Of a DNA stretch of 64,000 bases, positions 24,166 through 35,597 are shown one piece after another. Location: contig JAYKXP010000004.1 of NCBI GenBank assembly GCA_037176845.1, positions 1 through 64,000 on the forward strand, given 5' to 3'. Origin of the DNA: Paramarasmius palmivorus (taxonomy: Eukaryota > Basidiomycota > Agaricomycetes > Agaricales > Marasmiaceae). The translations under genes were made by a program, and so were the position numbers. Position 1 is the stretch's first letter. Each line of letters begins with the position of its first letter. The notes below the pieces were generated by a model, which saw nothing but the letters and a program-made list of their open reading frames with translations, searched no databases and had not been told where the DNA came from.

Positions 24166-24747
24166 TACGGACTTCTTCGTTCTTTTTACGGACTTGAAAG
24201 GGCTGCCCCTCAGGACTGCCGTAGACTTCGTGGACATTCTTCATATTACATATAGCTTGGAGACAACTTATTTTTATTTTACGCACTCATCTGTACTTGT
24301 GTATCATTATGCTTTGCTTTGTACTTTGCTCTCATCTCTTGCAGCTTTCAATGGAAAGCAACAAATTACTCAAATACTGCATACAATCTACAACAGACCA
24401 CCAAAATTTTAGGTCTTGGAACGAATTAAGTGTAACGAATATCAGGGGTGTAGAATAGTAAGCGTAGTGACCGAAATGATTTGCACGAAAGTGGAACATC
24501 AAGATAACCCGTAGTTGCAAAGGAGTGCGAATAAGAGATACAGTAACAGAATCCATTGAAGAATGAATGATTGAGGATATCCGAACAGTGAATGGTAATA
24601 AAGAGATGGTATCTAAAGATCAATAACGATGAACAAGAATAATCAAACAAAAAATCAGAGTAACAGAACCCATGAAAGCGATGCTATGGCCCTGTTTGAC
24701 ACGAGACCGTGCATCAGCGACCGTCTGCAAACGCACTGCAAGTAAAA
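24166..24747. other. Convergent intergenic region, about 580 bp
   Basis: 3' flanks of the surface protein (+) and the hydrolase (-). AT-rich in its second half. I see no gene. Confidence 0.6.
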
Positions 24748-27700
24748 TCACCACTCACGATGTCTGCGACGTTCATTATCTTGCCAAAACTGTGCCAGGC
24801 ACTCTAGCACCTCCACCACGACAGCGCTTTTGTACATCAGACCATGATCTGCCCCTTTCACCACGTTCACAGAACATTTCTCTTCCCCCATGGTTTTTTC
24901 CATCCACCGCACAGCATGTTCCGCAATTTTCTCGTCCTTGTCTCCATACCAAATGCGGACATTGTGTGGGTAAGACTGATACGAGAAACCCCAAGGATGG
25001 TTATCGTGATTCAATATCTGCAGAAGATCATTATGCGTGCCCTTTGCAGACTCTGCATGCGATGCCGCTATCAATGCATTGCCCAATGCTGCCTGGTATC
25101 CATTACCCGGCAAGTTGCCATTACTAGACTGAGGATCTAGCGAAAGGTCCGCCGGCGATCGAGGATCGGGAGAAGAGGACAACGATGATATGTGTGGACG
25201 GGAAGCTGACGAGGTGAAGGATATGGAACGTCGGCCTGAAGACCGAGTATTGTATTGCTGGTATGGCGAATGTCCAGTTGTTGCATACCTGTTGGTAGCT
25301 GTTGCTGTGGACCCAGATGATGAGGAATAGTTTGGGAATGATGCATCCGAGGGAGTCAAGTTCTTCGTCCAACTGAGGTCATCCAAACCCAGGCCAACAT
25401 CGAGATTGTTCATTGTCGGCGGTAAGCTTAACTGGGGACTTGGCGGTAAAGACTTTTTCGAAGACGAAGACGATTTCGACTTGAGCGATCCCATAGACCT
25501 TAATGCCTTGAGACGTCTACCTCCGGTTGTCGGCGATTCCTCGATTGGTGGTGATTGAGTTTGTGGAATAGGCGAACTCTTTAATCGGTTCAGAAAGCCC
25601 CTCGAAGTCTTTCTCGTCGCTACGTGAACCTTGCTTTCACTGGCGGAACGTTCGTTACCTTGTGAGGAAACCCCCAACGTACTTCGGCTTTCAAAGCGAC
25701 CATCAAAATCTCGTAAGTCATCGTATTCGCTGAATGTGGAACCCGTGCTAGGCCGCGGCGGGCCCTCATTATGAGTGGACGTGTGTTGATCCTTCTTGTC
25801 CGAGGACTGCGTAGCATTGTATCCAATGCCTTCCCATGCTATCGTCGGCGGTTTCCCAATCATCCAGGCCTGAAGTTTCCATTCAGCAGCCTGTGCGGTC
25901 TTTAGAATTCCATTTGGAATGTATTTCAACCATTTGTATCCGCCTGAGAGACGGAATGGTCAGCTGCCATTACAGAACAATCGAAATGGAAGTAGCAACG
26001 CACCACTCTCGCTGCCACCAACCCACGGAGCGAGTAAGCAGACGTCGCCACGTATACGTTTGCGAAGTTTGTTAGCAAAAGAAAGCGCGTATGGTGATCC
26101 AGCTGAATGAGCCATGACACTGCATTGGTCAATCTGTAGTATGTCAAGGACTTCCTCGACGACCGACGCCCATTGCATGATGCCTTTCGCAGATTTTGAA
26201 CGGGGCTCCGTTCGTCCCAGTCCCCATCTGAAAACGATTTGAACCAGGGTGTTGTCTACTGAGCAATGAATATCTCACCTATCGATAGTGATGAGCCGAA
26301 GACCCAAACATTCCGCCATTTCGTCGTATAATCCCATTATATGTCTCACACATCCCAATCCCAAAAATACCAGAACAGGATATCCAGTGGGACTACCCAA
26401 GTCCGATAAGCTGACAGTCAAGGGTAGATCGTGCGATGCATGCGGCGACCGTGACAGTTTGAGCAGAGTAGTGAGCCGTGTAGAACGCAGATACTGTGCA
26501 ACGGCTTGAGATGGAGATTGGGGTTTCATCGAGTTAAGGAAATTTGAGTTGTCAAAAGGTGACAACGGCGGCTGACTCGAAGCAATGGACGATGAATAGA
26601 TGGAGGCAGCACCTCCCTCGGAACGTGGCGAGGTCAGACTGGCATTGTCAGACATGGTGGAGTGTCGTTTTGGGAATGATGATGGAGGTGCTGGTATGGG
26701 TTTCATGCTAGCCTGGTTACGTAGAGTCCGTTGCACTTCATCGGCTATGCTATCCATTGAGGTTCGGGATGCTTCTTCCGAAATGCTGAAGCGTTCTGGC
26801 TCGAGTTCAGGTTCTTCCCGAACAATGTTTGAATGCCCCGTACTACGCGAGAATGACGGGCTCCGTGTAAGGGGTACTCGAATTCGCGTCTGAGTTTCGG
26901 GAGCGTATGCACGAATGATGTCGGATATGGAAGGAGCTAGGCTTTTCCGTTTATCTGTGGGAGTGGAAGGGGCAGTGAGAGGTCGTTTCTCGGGGAATTT
27001 CATGGCTAAGGGCGTATCATTGTCGACGGGCGTCTGTGGTTCTGATGATTGAGGAGTGACTGCAGAAGATGATAGGGGAGAGCCGTGACTGGATGTTGAT
27101 GGACGCTGCCGTCTCCGTCGTGTTGGGGTGGTGGTAGGTACGTGGAGGTTAAAGTCTTCTTCTGCGTCCGAATCGTGACCACGGGATGATTTGGAGGTCT
27201 TTTTGGAACGCCTAGTTTTACCACCGCCTAAAACAACGCCAGGTGGTGGAGTAGGTAAAGGAGGTTGATAAAGTGGATGGTGATTGGAAATAGCAAACCG
27301 ACTACGGCTGGAAAAACTCATGATTTCTTCTCCACCATTCATCCCGTCAACTAATGCGTCCATTGTCTCCACACCGGGCACTGGAGCAGCTACATCGACT
27401 GACATTAGTCTTATCGAGGCATTGTCAATTGGGGTGTCCAATAGCGTTTCGGTATATTGGGTAGACGACGTCAATACTCGTGGTGAAGATTCCGACCAGG
27501 GGTTCGAATATCTCGAAGGATTTGTCCTAGAACGAGGCCGAGAAGATGAAGATTTTGGTTTTGGGGTTAACGGACCTGGATCCGGATCGGCGACGGATGG
27601 AAAAGAGTATTGGGGTTCTACTGGGGAATGTGAATATATAGACTCGTCGTCCGGATCCTCCATTGATCTTGTGTCAAAGTAGTGGTCGTCGTACGATGGC

Positions 27701-28005
27701 GAAGTGGGTGAGTCTGAAAAGTAGCTGGCGTCTGTCCTGGACCTTTGAGGCATTTGGGGGCGACTAGAAGCATTCTTTGACGACTTTGACTTTGGGTAAG
27801 CATCAAAGTACGTCGGGCGAGAATAAGGAAGTTCTGAAGAGGGAGTATGGTGATGGTTTGACTGATAGGATTCAGGAGAGGCGACTTTTTCCTTTTCCCG
27901 ACGTAATGAGAGAAAGGAAGAGCTTTTCCTGGGTGTCTTGTACGACGTTGACGACGACGGCGACGACGGTGAAAGAGGTTGAGGACGAGAAATTACAGTG
28001 TGCAT
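24748..28005 (-). CDS. Large alpha/beta-hydrolase-fold protein with disordered regions
   Basis: Three exons, 28005-26279, 26227-26004 and 25943-24748, 1,048 residues. Residues 1-500 are Ser/Pro-rich and disordered. The hydrolase core begins at TGYPVLVFLGLGCVRH (strand plus oxyanion region) and continues through DRWGLGRTE. The nucleophile elbow is VMAHSAGSPYA, with Ser about 617. The core is then interrupted by some 200 Ser-rich residues before it resumes at FSYQSYPHNVRIWYGDKDEKI, with the acid near 985 and the catalytic His near 1017 in KGADHGLMY. All three catalytic positions are therefore present. The family is the broad AB-hydrolase group. Substrate unknown; similar giant versions occur in other Agaricomycetes. 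Confidence 0.82.
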
Positions 28006-28580
28006 AATAAATAATGGAAGAAGAAAAGGAGCTGGCGGCGAACGACTCAGCTGTGAGAGTCAGACACAGCTGCAAACATTTGCCGCTTAGACAGGGCCGT
28101 TGCTGCCTCTCGCAACGAGTATATTAGGTACCTTTTTTGGCAATTACCCCCACACAGGGACCAGTACCATCTCGTCGTTGCTGGCTACAGGTCCTTACTG
28201 CACAGAATGGCTTCCATCAACAATTTTTCTGTCATTCCAGACATAATCTGCCATCGGAATCCATATCAAGGTGAGTGTTAAAGGTTAAACTCTTCTCCTG
28301 GAACGAGTAGCGGACATCGGTCTTTCGTGCAGGATACTTATACTTCGTCTAGCTATGTATTAGCTTCATCTGCTCCTCGTGGTGATTAGTGGCACGCATC
28401 GAAAATCTTCAACAGAATCACGTCGCCACTATACAGTATCTATCTCCTTATCACCCGCATAGGTCACAAGGCATCGAGGGCGTTTGCCAAAAAAGAACTC
28501 AATACACTCACCATATCATTTAAAAATGCGCCTCAGACACGTACGGGAGCGTCGTCGCCATTGTGACCTCCCCCTCCAGA
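28006..28580. other. Bidirectional promoter region, about 575 bp
   Basis: This lies between divergent start codons of the hydrolase (-) and the amino acid transporter (+). No coding sequence or strong motif stood out. Confidence 0.6.
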
Positions 28581-30520
28581 ATGGCACCGCCAACCACCAA
28601 CTGGGTCGAATCTGGAGAAAAAGACGCGGTAGCCAATGTAAACTCCAAGGAAGAACACGAAGTTTTCGTTGAAGCACCGGAGCACGACATATGGTATAGA
28701 ACTCTGAGTTGGCAGGTGTGTCTTCACGCGACATACAATGTATCCACCCTCACAGTAGTCTCCTAGTTTGTTGCCTTGCTCATGATTGCGGAGATCGTGT
28801 CGAACGGCATGCTTTCTCTCCCATCCGCTCTTGCAGTAGTCGGTGAGTACATATATTCTTCATGGAACCCTTCACCCAATTCATGCCGAATAGGTATCGT
28901 GCCAGCTGTCATTCTTATCGTATTCCTTGGGATCTTTGGTCTATACACGGCAAAGCTCTTGATTGACTTCAAGTTGAATCACCCCAGTGTCCACAACATG
29001 CAAGTTCTCGTTTACGATCATTGTATAAAAGGCTAATCATCATCAAAGGGGTGATGCAGGCTATATTCTAGGAGGCCCATTCATCCGCGAGCTTCTGGCA
29101 GGAGGTACCATCATCTTCGCAATTTTTGGTACCGTGCGTCTCCTGCCGAACCCTTGTATATGGACACCCGGCTCATCCTTTCCATAGGGCAGCGAGATTC
29201 TCTCCGGACAACAAGCACTCTCCACTCTATCAGACAACGCTCTATGCACAGTCTACTTTGTCCTGATCTTTGCGGCCGCTACCTTCTTGCTATCACTCCC
29301 ACGTACTCTCGGAAACCTCAGCTGGTTAGGGTTGCTCAGTGTCACACTGATTCTCGTAGCCGCTCTAGTAGCAATGATAGGCGCAGGCATCAATCCTAAT
29401 CCCGACCGTGTCATTTGGGTTACTGCTTCCAGCAACTTTTATCAGGCTTTTCTAGCTATCACGAACCCTGTATGTCTCGTTCCTGAACCTGCCTGTTTTC
29501 ATGATTCATAGTGATCCCCAGGTCTTTGCGTATGCTGGTAAGAACCATGTTACCGAACTTCAACATCCAGTCGATGAACAGACATCTCTTGTGCCCTAGG
29601 TCACTTCATGTACGTCGTACATTGCAATCATTGCTCATTTTCTCAGATGATTGTCTAGGTTTTTCATCCTCATCTCAGAGATGCGACATCCTGAAGATGC
29701 CATGAAAGTGAGATCAGCGACTGTTCTGGTGTACACTGATGCTCACAGATCATACAGGCAGCCTGGTGCTTGCAGGTATTCTCTACGATCCTATATGTGG
29801 TGTTCTCAGTCGTAATGTGAGTCTTTCATTATCTCCTTTGTCAACGCTTCCTCAGTTTTAAGGTCCTGATCCCCAGGTACGTCTACATCGGCAATACGGT
29901 CGAATCCCTTTCGTTGGTCTCGCTACCTCCAACATGGGCCAAAGCTGCGTTCGGTATTGCCATGGGTAACTTCTTAATGTGAGCCATACTAGACTAATGG
30001 TCATGCACATCCATTCTTATGTTGTGGCGTCTCTCCAGAGCCGGTGCCTTGTATTCGCACGTCGCAGCCAAACTAGTCTTCGTTCGGTTCTTTAGGGACA
30101 CGGTCCACATGTATAACCATACCGTTCTCGGTTGGCTATCATGGATAGTCCTCTGCTTCATAGCTGTCGCTATCGCATTCGTCCTTGCTGTTGCCGTTCC
30201 TATCTTCTCGCAGCTGATAGGAATCGCTGCGTCACTGTTTGCTGCATGGTATACCTATGGTTTAGCAGGTTTCTTTTGGTTGCACGATACGTATCATCTG
30301 AAGGGTGGCATAGCGGCAATCAAAAGACGTCCTGTCCAGGCAATATTGTCGGTGCTTACCATCTTGGCTGGAGCGTTTATTTGTGTGGCAGGGACGTATG
30401 TCACAGTCGAGGTATGAAATTTCTTCTCTCCTTCTCCGTGATATTAACAATTCTTCGCTTGTATAGTTGATCGACGACAGCTATAAGCAAGGCGTGGTTG
30501 GGCGGCCATTCACTTGCTAG
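28581..30520 (+). CDS. AAAP-family amino acid transporter (Mtr-like)
   Basis: Twelve exons, 448 residues: 28581-28715, 28767-28842, 28894-28999, 29049-29133, 29188-29469, 29522-29537, 29600-29609, 29659-29707, 29758-29816, 29877-29978, 30039-30411, 30467-30520. About eleven transmembrane helices follow a 45-residue cytosolic N-terminus. Family blocks include EIVSNGMLSLPSALAVVG in helix 1, GHFMFFILISEMRHPEDAMK, and VAAKLVFVRFFRDT. This is the Aa_trans group that includes Neurospora Mtr, a proton-coupled neutral or aromatic amino acid permease of the plasma membrane; the substrate is inferred from that resemblance. Two of the internal exons are only 16 and 10 nt long. The intron after 28999 uses a GC donor. 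Confidence 0.88.
29000..29048 (+). other. GC-AG intron in the AAAP transporter
   Basis: The 49-nt intron starts with gcaagt in place of gt and ends in ag. Splicing here joins AT to G and restores HNMGDAGYILGGP, a continuous conserved stretch. No GT donor nearby keeps the frame. Confidence 0.8.
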
Positions 30521-30855
30521 AGTATATACATTAGTAGAGTTATGGCACACGCTTAAGCCGCGTACCAAACGAATTGGTAACGTACTCGAATAAAAAGAGC
30601 TCCAATCAATCCTTCTGAATCCTTCGAGTAATAACCTGGTAATAACCCTCGAGGTAGGCTGGATAGTGGTATGATGATCGTGACGCCTCGAGAATGACAT
30701 GTTTCTCCGGGTCTCCCAGCAACACCGCATTTCGGGATGACCCAATGCATTACCTATCTCCTCAAAGATAGAACTAGGACCGCAGAACATTCGAATTCCC
30801 CTGATTCTTCCACGCTGCCTCCTGGACTGTGAAGCCTGTGACCTTTTCGTTCGCC
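30521..30855. other. Intergenic, about 335 bp
   Basis: 3' flank of the transporter and promoter of the acyltransferase, in the same direction. Nothing specific seen. Confidence 0.6.
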
Positions 30856-32383
30856 ATGACCGCTTCACCCCCGCTTTTCGGGATACCAATCTCCCACCGA
30901 CCGTCGACCCCGCTCAAGCAGAAATTCAAGGCGCTCGCGTTCTTCGTCATATTCAATGTCGCATGTCTTATGATCAACGGGGCGCAATTCGTCTTCTTAC
31001 TGCCCTTGAGACTCTTACCGTTCACTTGGTCACGGAAGTTGTACAATGAAGGAATCCGGTATACGAAGGGTGCTTTTGGGTGTCTCCTCAGTGCGTTCCA
31101 CCGAGAAGTCGTCTGTTTTGTGCCACAACTGATGAATGCATCCCGTTTCAGTTCTCGTGTGTCAATTATTCGCTCCGAGCAAGCTGGAAATCACTTTCGA
31201 GACGAAAGGAAAAGGGGCTTTCAAGAAGAGTGAGATAGACGATATTGTGGTCAAGAATAAGAAAGGAGAGGTCGTTTCTCTGAACCTTCCTGACAAGTTT
31301 GTCTATATTGCGAACCACCAGGTGCGTTGTACCTTCTGCAAGGCGTTACGCTGGTTGACAACAGGTGCGGTATCTAGGTTTATGCGGATTGGTGGTATGC
31401 ATGGTGTTTCCTATATTACATCGGAAGGGGTGTGCATGAACACGTTTACATCACGTTGAAGAAGAGTCTAAGATGGGTACCCATTGTGGGATGGGTATGT
31501 CTTGTGTCTCTAATGCCCTATGCTATTCCTGACGATCGCTAGGGAATGCAATTCTTTGACTTCATCTTTCTAGCGAGGTCATGGGCTTCAGACAGGGCCG
31601 AGCTCGCCCGTCATCTATCTGCTATTGGCAGAGCGGCAGAGAAGGAAGACCACCCATTAGCCTTCGTGCTATACCCAGAAGGCACTCTTGTGAGCAAGGA
31701 CACACGACCTATCAGCCGCAAATTCGCCGACAAGATGGGAATTGTGAGTCTATCCAACTTCCCCGCTTGCAATACGTTGCTCACAACAGCGCAGTCTGAC
31801 ATGACCAATATCCTACTTCCTCGGTCAACTGGGCTGTTGTACAGTTTACGATCTCTCGCCCCTAGAGTCAAGGATCTGCGTCTTATAGATGTTACTATGG
31901 TTTATCCCGGTACGTACTGGAAACTTTCACATACGCGACTGTCCCATTAAGTCACCTACAGGAATACCACCGTTGGGATACGGACAAAGTTATTACACAT
32001 TACGTTCGATTTTCTTTGACGGCGTGCCGCCACCTACCATTCATATGCATCTGAGGATGTTTGACGTTAGCAAGGATGTTCCTATTGGAAACCTTTCGGC
32101 GACAAATCCTTCTGTCATTCCAGACGAGAAGTCACAGAACCACACGGTGGAAGTGGAAATCCCCGAGGACGAAAGGTCGACATTCGATACATGGCTTCGA
32201 GACTTGTGGACAGAGAAGGATGCCTCTATTTCCATGTTCCTTGACACAGGAAAGTTCTGCAGAGCATCCCCGCCACCGGTAGATATCCCACTCCGACTTC
32301 ACCGAAAGAGAGAAATTCTCGACTGTTTTGCGTTCTTTCTCCCACTCGTGCTGGCATATGCAGTGAGGAAGGTACTCCAGTGA
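30856..32383 (+). CDS. LPLAT-family lysophospholipid acyltransferase
   Basis: Six exons, 419 residues: 30856-31090, 31152-31321, 31378-31494, 31543-31743, 31795-31909, 31962-32383. The acyltransferase motif HX4D reads NHQVYADWWY (His134, Asp139), formed across an intron. The substrate motif is FVLYPEGTLVS (EGT at 220-222) and VTMVYPGIPP follows. A hydrophobic N-terminal segment (FKALAFFVIFNVACLMING) and a C-terminal hydrophobic anchor (FAFFLPLVLAYAVR) indicate an ER membrane enzyme. The layout fits the LCLAT1/Cst26 branch of PF01553 proteins, which acylate lysophosphatidic acid or remodel lysophosphatidylinositol. The exact acceptor is not readable. Confidence 0.87.
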
Positions 32384-32475
32384 GCTCTGTACGGCATGGT
32401 TTGTTGTATGTAGTCTACTTTTGGCCGGAAGAATACGGTGTGTAAGGATTGCGGTTGGTAGAGTGTAATGATATA

Positions 32476-32886
32476 TTACTGGTCTCGTCGCGACTGAATT
32501 TGCTTCACCAAGAAGATGCTCGAGTCCAAGAACCTGTCGACGCAGTTCATGAGGCAACTCTCCTCGCCTCTAGAAAACCTGGTTGAGGGTGTGCTGGTGA
32601 TGCACCTATTCATGTAATTGAATACACTGAGGCGCATGAAAGATACACAGAACGTACTTGTCCCAGCACATTGTGGTGAGGGTGTGAACTGTGGAGTGAA
32701 GCTTTGCCTATGAAGACGTGTGCAATGAGAAACCGACCTTGCCTCAACAAAAATTGTTACTCACCTGAGTCTGTTCCTTCTCTAAGAAAGCTGCGAGCTC
32801 TTTCTGCAAGGGATATTAGAAAATAACGGATAATTGCTGAAAAATACAAGGCATACCTGAGTTGCTTCATCGAATTTGTCGGCCAT
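32476..32886 (-). CDS. TIM8: Small Tim chaperone Tim8
   Basis: Four short exons, 32886-32857, 32803-32765, 32707-32658 and 32605-32476, encode 82 residues. The twin CX3C motifs that define small Tims are CWDKC (Cys37, Cys41) and CLMNC (Cys57, Cys61), with 15 residues between the inner cysteines. Sequence around them (HTLTTMCWDKC, FSRGEESCLMNCVDRF) is typical of Tim8. The N-terminus ATQKELAAFLEKEQTQAK also fits. With Tim13 it forms a hexamer in the mitochondrial intermembrane space that escorts hydrophobic precursors to TIM22. The gene is easily missed because no exon exceeds 130 nt. It converges on the acyltransferase, 92 bp from its stop. Confidence 0.9.
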
Positions 32887-33295
32887 GGTCGTGTTCACAA
32901 TTTAGAATCACAAATGCCGCGTTTGGCTGAGGGCTCGGCGAGTCTCGTTCGGCGACGTGTGAATCTAAGCGTGACTGGAGCCTCCACGTGGAAATACTTC
33001 CGTCCGGCAAATCAAATCGATCAGGTATCGACCGAAATGTCATGAGCGATCAATTCCATTTTTTCCTCTTTCCGCTTTGTCCTTTTTTGCATCCTTGTAT
33101 TTTGGCGCTCGCTTGCTCAGTCGCCTTTCACCGTGCTTGGAGACCGCTAACTGGGCTTCGCGACCTTATTTTTTCTCCTTTGTGAGATCCAAGCAGGTCC
33201 TCGCCGCATAGGATCCTCTGCTTTTAAGGGAATGCAAGAACAATCATTACCGCGTGTAGCTTCTTCAAGTTGCCTCGTGTCTATACATCTCTTTC
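32887..33295. other. Bidirectional promoter region, about 410 bp
   Basis: This lies between divergent start codons of TIM8 (-) and Ies1 copy B (+). It includes a T-rich stretch near 33060-33090. No coding sequence recognised. Confidence 0.6.
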
Positions 33296-35210
33296 ATGGC
33301 ATCTTCTTCGTCAAACACCGGTCCTGCCTCTGGAACTCACGGAAGACGGCTTTCATGGCCTCCAGAACCTATTCCACCGTGAGGATAATGTATTTGCCAT
33401 TTCGAAGGCTAACTTTATCATTCTTGCTGCAGCGTTGGCTATCTCAGCCGCAAAGCACTGCCTATTAAACGAAATGACGCAGAAATGCTAACCCGAGAGG
33501 ATATTCAATTCAATCTTCTAGAACATATTTTCAATAACACCCAAGCCGTTTTCACACCAGCTCCCCCCGCAAAACCAGACCAAAAGGTCACTTTTCGAGA
33601 TCTTTATACGGCTGGATTGTACAATTCGAACAAATGCTCCAAGGTTGTGAAGGAGAAGATGGTCGAGACCCCCGCTTTCGCCCTAGAGCTTGCCAAAATC
33701 TCCTTGCTCACTAATGTGGGAAGGATTAACACCACAATGGCTTGTATGTGCTTCTCCCACTTGATAAATCACATTGAAACGAAATCTGATTGAATCGTTC
33801 TTCGGTGAACAGTTTTCCCGGAGATGAAGACTGCTTTGCGAACCTATCACCCTGTGCCATCCCTCCAGAAAACAGATGGAAACGCACAGGACGCTCCACG
33901 AATAAAGAACTGTCTAAAAGCTGCCTTATTACCGTCCGAGTTTAAATCCCTTCCCCCATCCACTCCTGACGAAGTTCTAGACAAGCTAGTGAGTTGAAGT
34001 ACCACATTCTGTCATTTCTCTTGTTTAAATAAAGTTAGAGAGCTGGACACCATCCTCCTACTAGCGTCGTTAATTTAATTTTCGTCCTCGCTACGCATGC
34101 TGCTGTGAGTCTCTCTCTTATCGCGGCCAAAACACGAGCTGACACGTTGGAACCAGCCTTTAGCAGCCATTCACTTCGACGGCACTTTCAATTTCCTCGA
34201 TCTCTTTATACCTAAACCACTCTCCTCGTTGGATCGTGCACGGACGTTTCTTTGGCTGATATACCACTATTTAGAGTCCCCAGACGGTGCGAATCCGTTT
34301 GACGATGATTACTCCCGGAACAATCTTGGAAAAGCACCCTTCCTGCACCCACTTAGCGATGCGGAGATGGCCAACGAAAATGTCGATACTCGAGAGGAAA
34401 TCGAATGGGGTAGACAGATGTCAGGACAACGAAATCTTTTCCTTCACAAGCTCGTATCTTCACTAGAAGACGAAAAGAAAAAACAAACAACTGGTCCACA
34501 TTTTGTGACAGGTAAGCACGGCTCTTGCGCAGCCCTTGGTGCGTTGACACATTCCCATGTATAGTACCTCAGTCCGGTACTCAGCCCTCGGCGAGCCGAG
34601 CACGTTCTCAGAGGAGAGGCTACGAACCTGCAAAGGAGGAAACAGGCTTCATGTACTACGTGCCAGGCGAGGAGCGGTCACCGCCAACATCATCTACGCC
34701 CACTCATCCGCCTACCCCTGCCGATGAGGTACCCCACACAGTCCCGCCTGAACCAGGTACGCTTTTTCCGCCCTGTTTCATCTGATTTACTGAACTTCAC
34801 ATTGCGATAGTACGCCGCACGCGTGCACCTCCTCCGGCGGAGCCCGTACCACCAGCTCACATTCCACGGTATTTCCGTCCGACAGGTCGGGAACGTTCCA
34901 TGTTGAATCGTAAGCACCAGTGACCAAATATCTGGATAAGATTTCCCTGACTGAGTAACTCCTCCGCGTGGACAGAAGCCTGGCATACCATTAAAAACAC
35001 AGACGCCTTGCAAGATTCAGATGAGGAAGTCCCTGACGAACACAATCGAGTAGAGTATGGTACGTGATGATACACCATACATCATTGCATACGTTATTCA
35101 CTCTCTAAACTCCAGCACGGCGACTTGACACTCTAAATCGAATATACCGGAGTAGTGACAGACTTGATCATGCTAATAGTCAACATCCGGTTGCCAGCAG
35201 CCGGTGGTAG
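33296..35210 (+). CDS. Ies1-like INO80 complex subunit, canonical copy B
   Basis: Nine exons, 486 residues: 33296-33378, 33433-33743, 33813-33988, 34039-34104, 34157-34511, 34565-34756, 34811-34909, 34976-35059, 35116-35210. Blocks in order: MLTREDIQFNLLEHIF, VTFRDLYTAGL, KCSKVVKEKM, VGRINTTMAFFPEMKTALRT, NAQDAPRIKNCLKAALLPSE, GHHPPTSVVNLIFVLATHAA, RARTFLWLIYHYLE, NPFDDDYSRNN, then AWHTIKNTDALQDSDEE near the end. These match the fungal Ies1 (Ino eighty subunit 1) family well, better than copy A at 20753-22669 does. INO80 slides and edits nucleosomes in the nucleus. The shared intron positions with copy A show an old DNA-level duplication. Confidence 0.85.
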
Positions 35211-35597
35211 GGCCACCTCTTGACGTGAACAATGTTGTATGTAACACTATTTTGCGTTGCTATCGATGTTTTCGTTTACTCCATATCTCTCACGATGTAA
35301 AACGAGTACTCATATTGTGTATTCAACCAAGGACAAGCTATCGATAGTTTAATAATGATACTAGGGCACTGCCCTAGAACATTAGAGTGAACGAATGTGA
35401 CGAATGGTGCAGAAAAACGAGACAAAACGAAGTAAAAGATAAAACCCTTTCCAAATTCAAATTATCCTTATTCAAATATTCCCTTCAACTCTGAGTCCAG
35501 ATACTAATCGTAAGCGTCCTTTGAATCTATCTGATTTGAAGCAGTCATCAAGTTGAACGATGTTTCCCAGCAAACGAATTTGACTTACAATACAATG
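35211..35597. other. Convergent intergenic region, about 390 bp
   Basis: 3' flanks of Ies1 copy B (+) and the disordered-protein gene (-). AT-rich, no gene seen. Confidence 0.6.
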
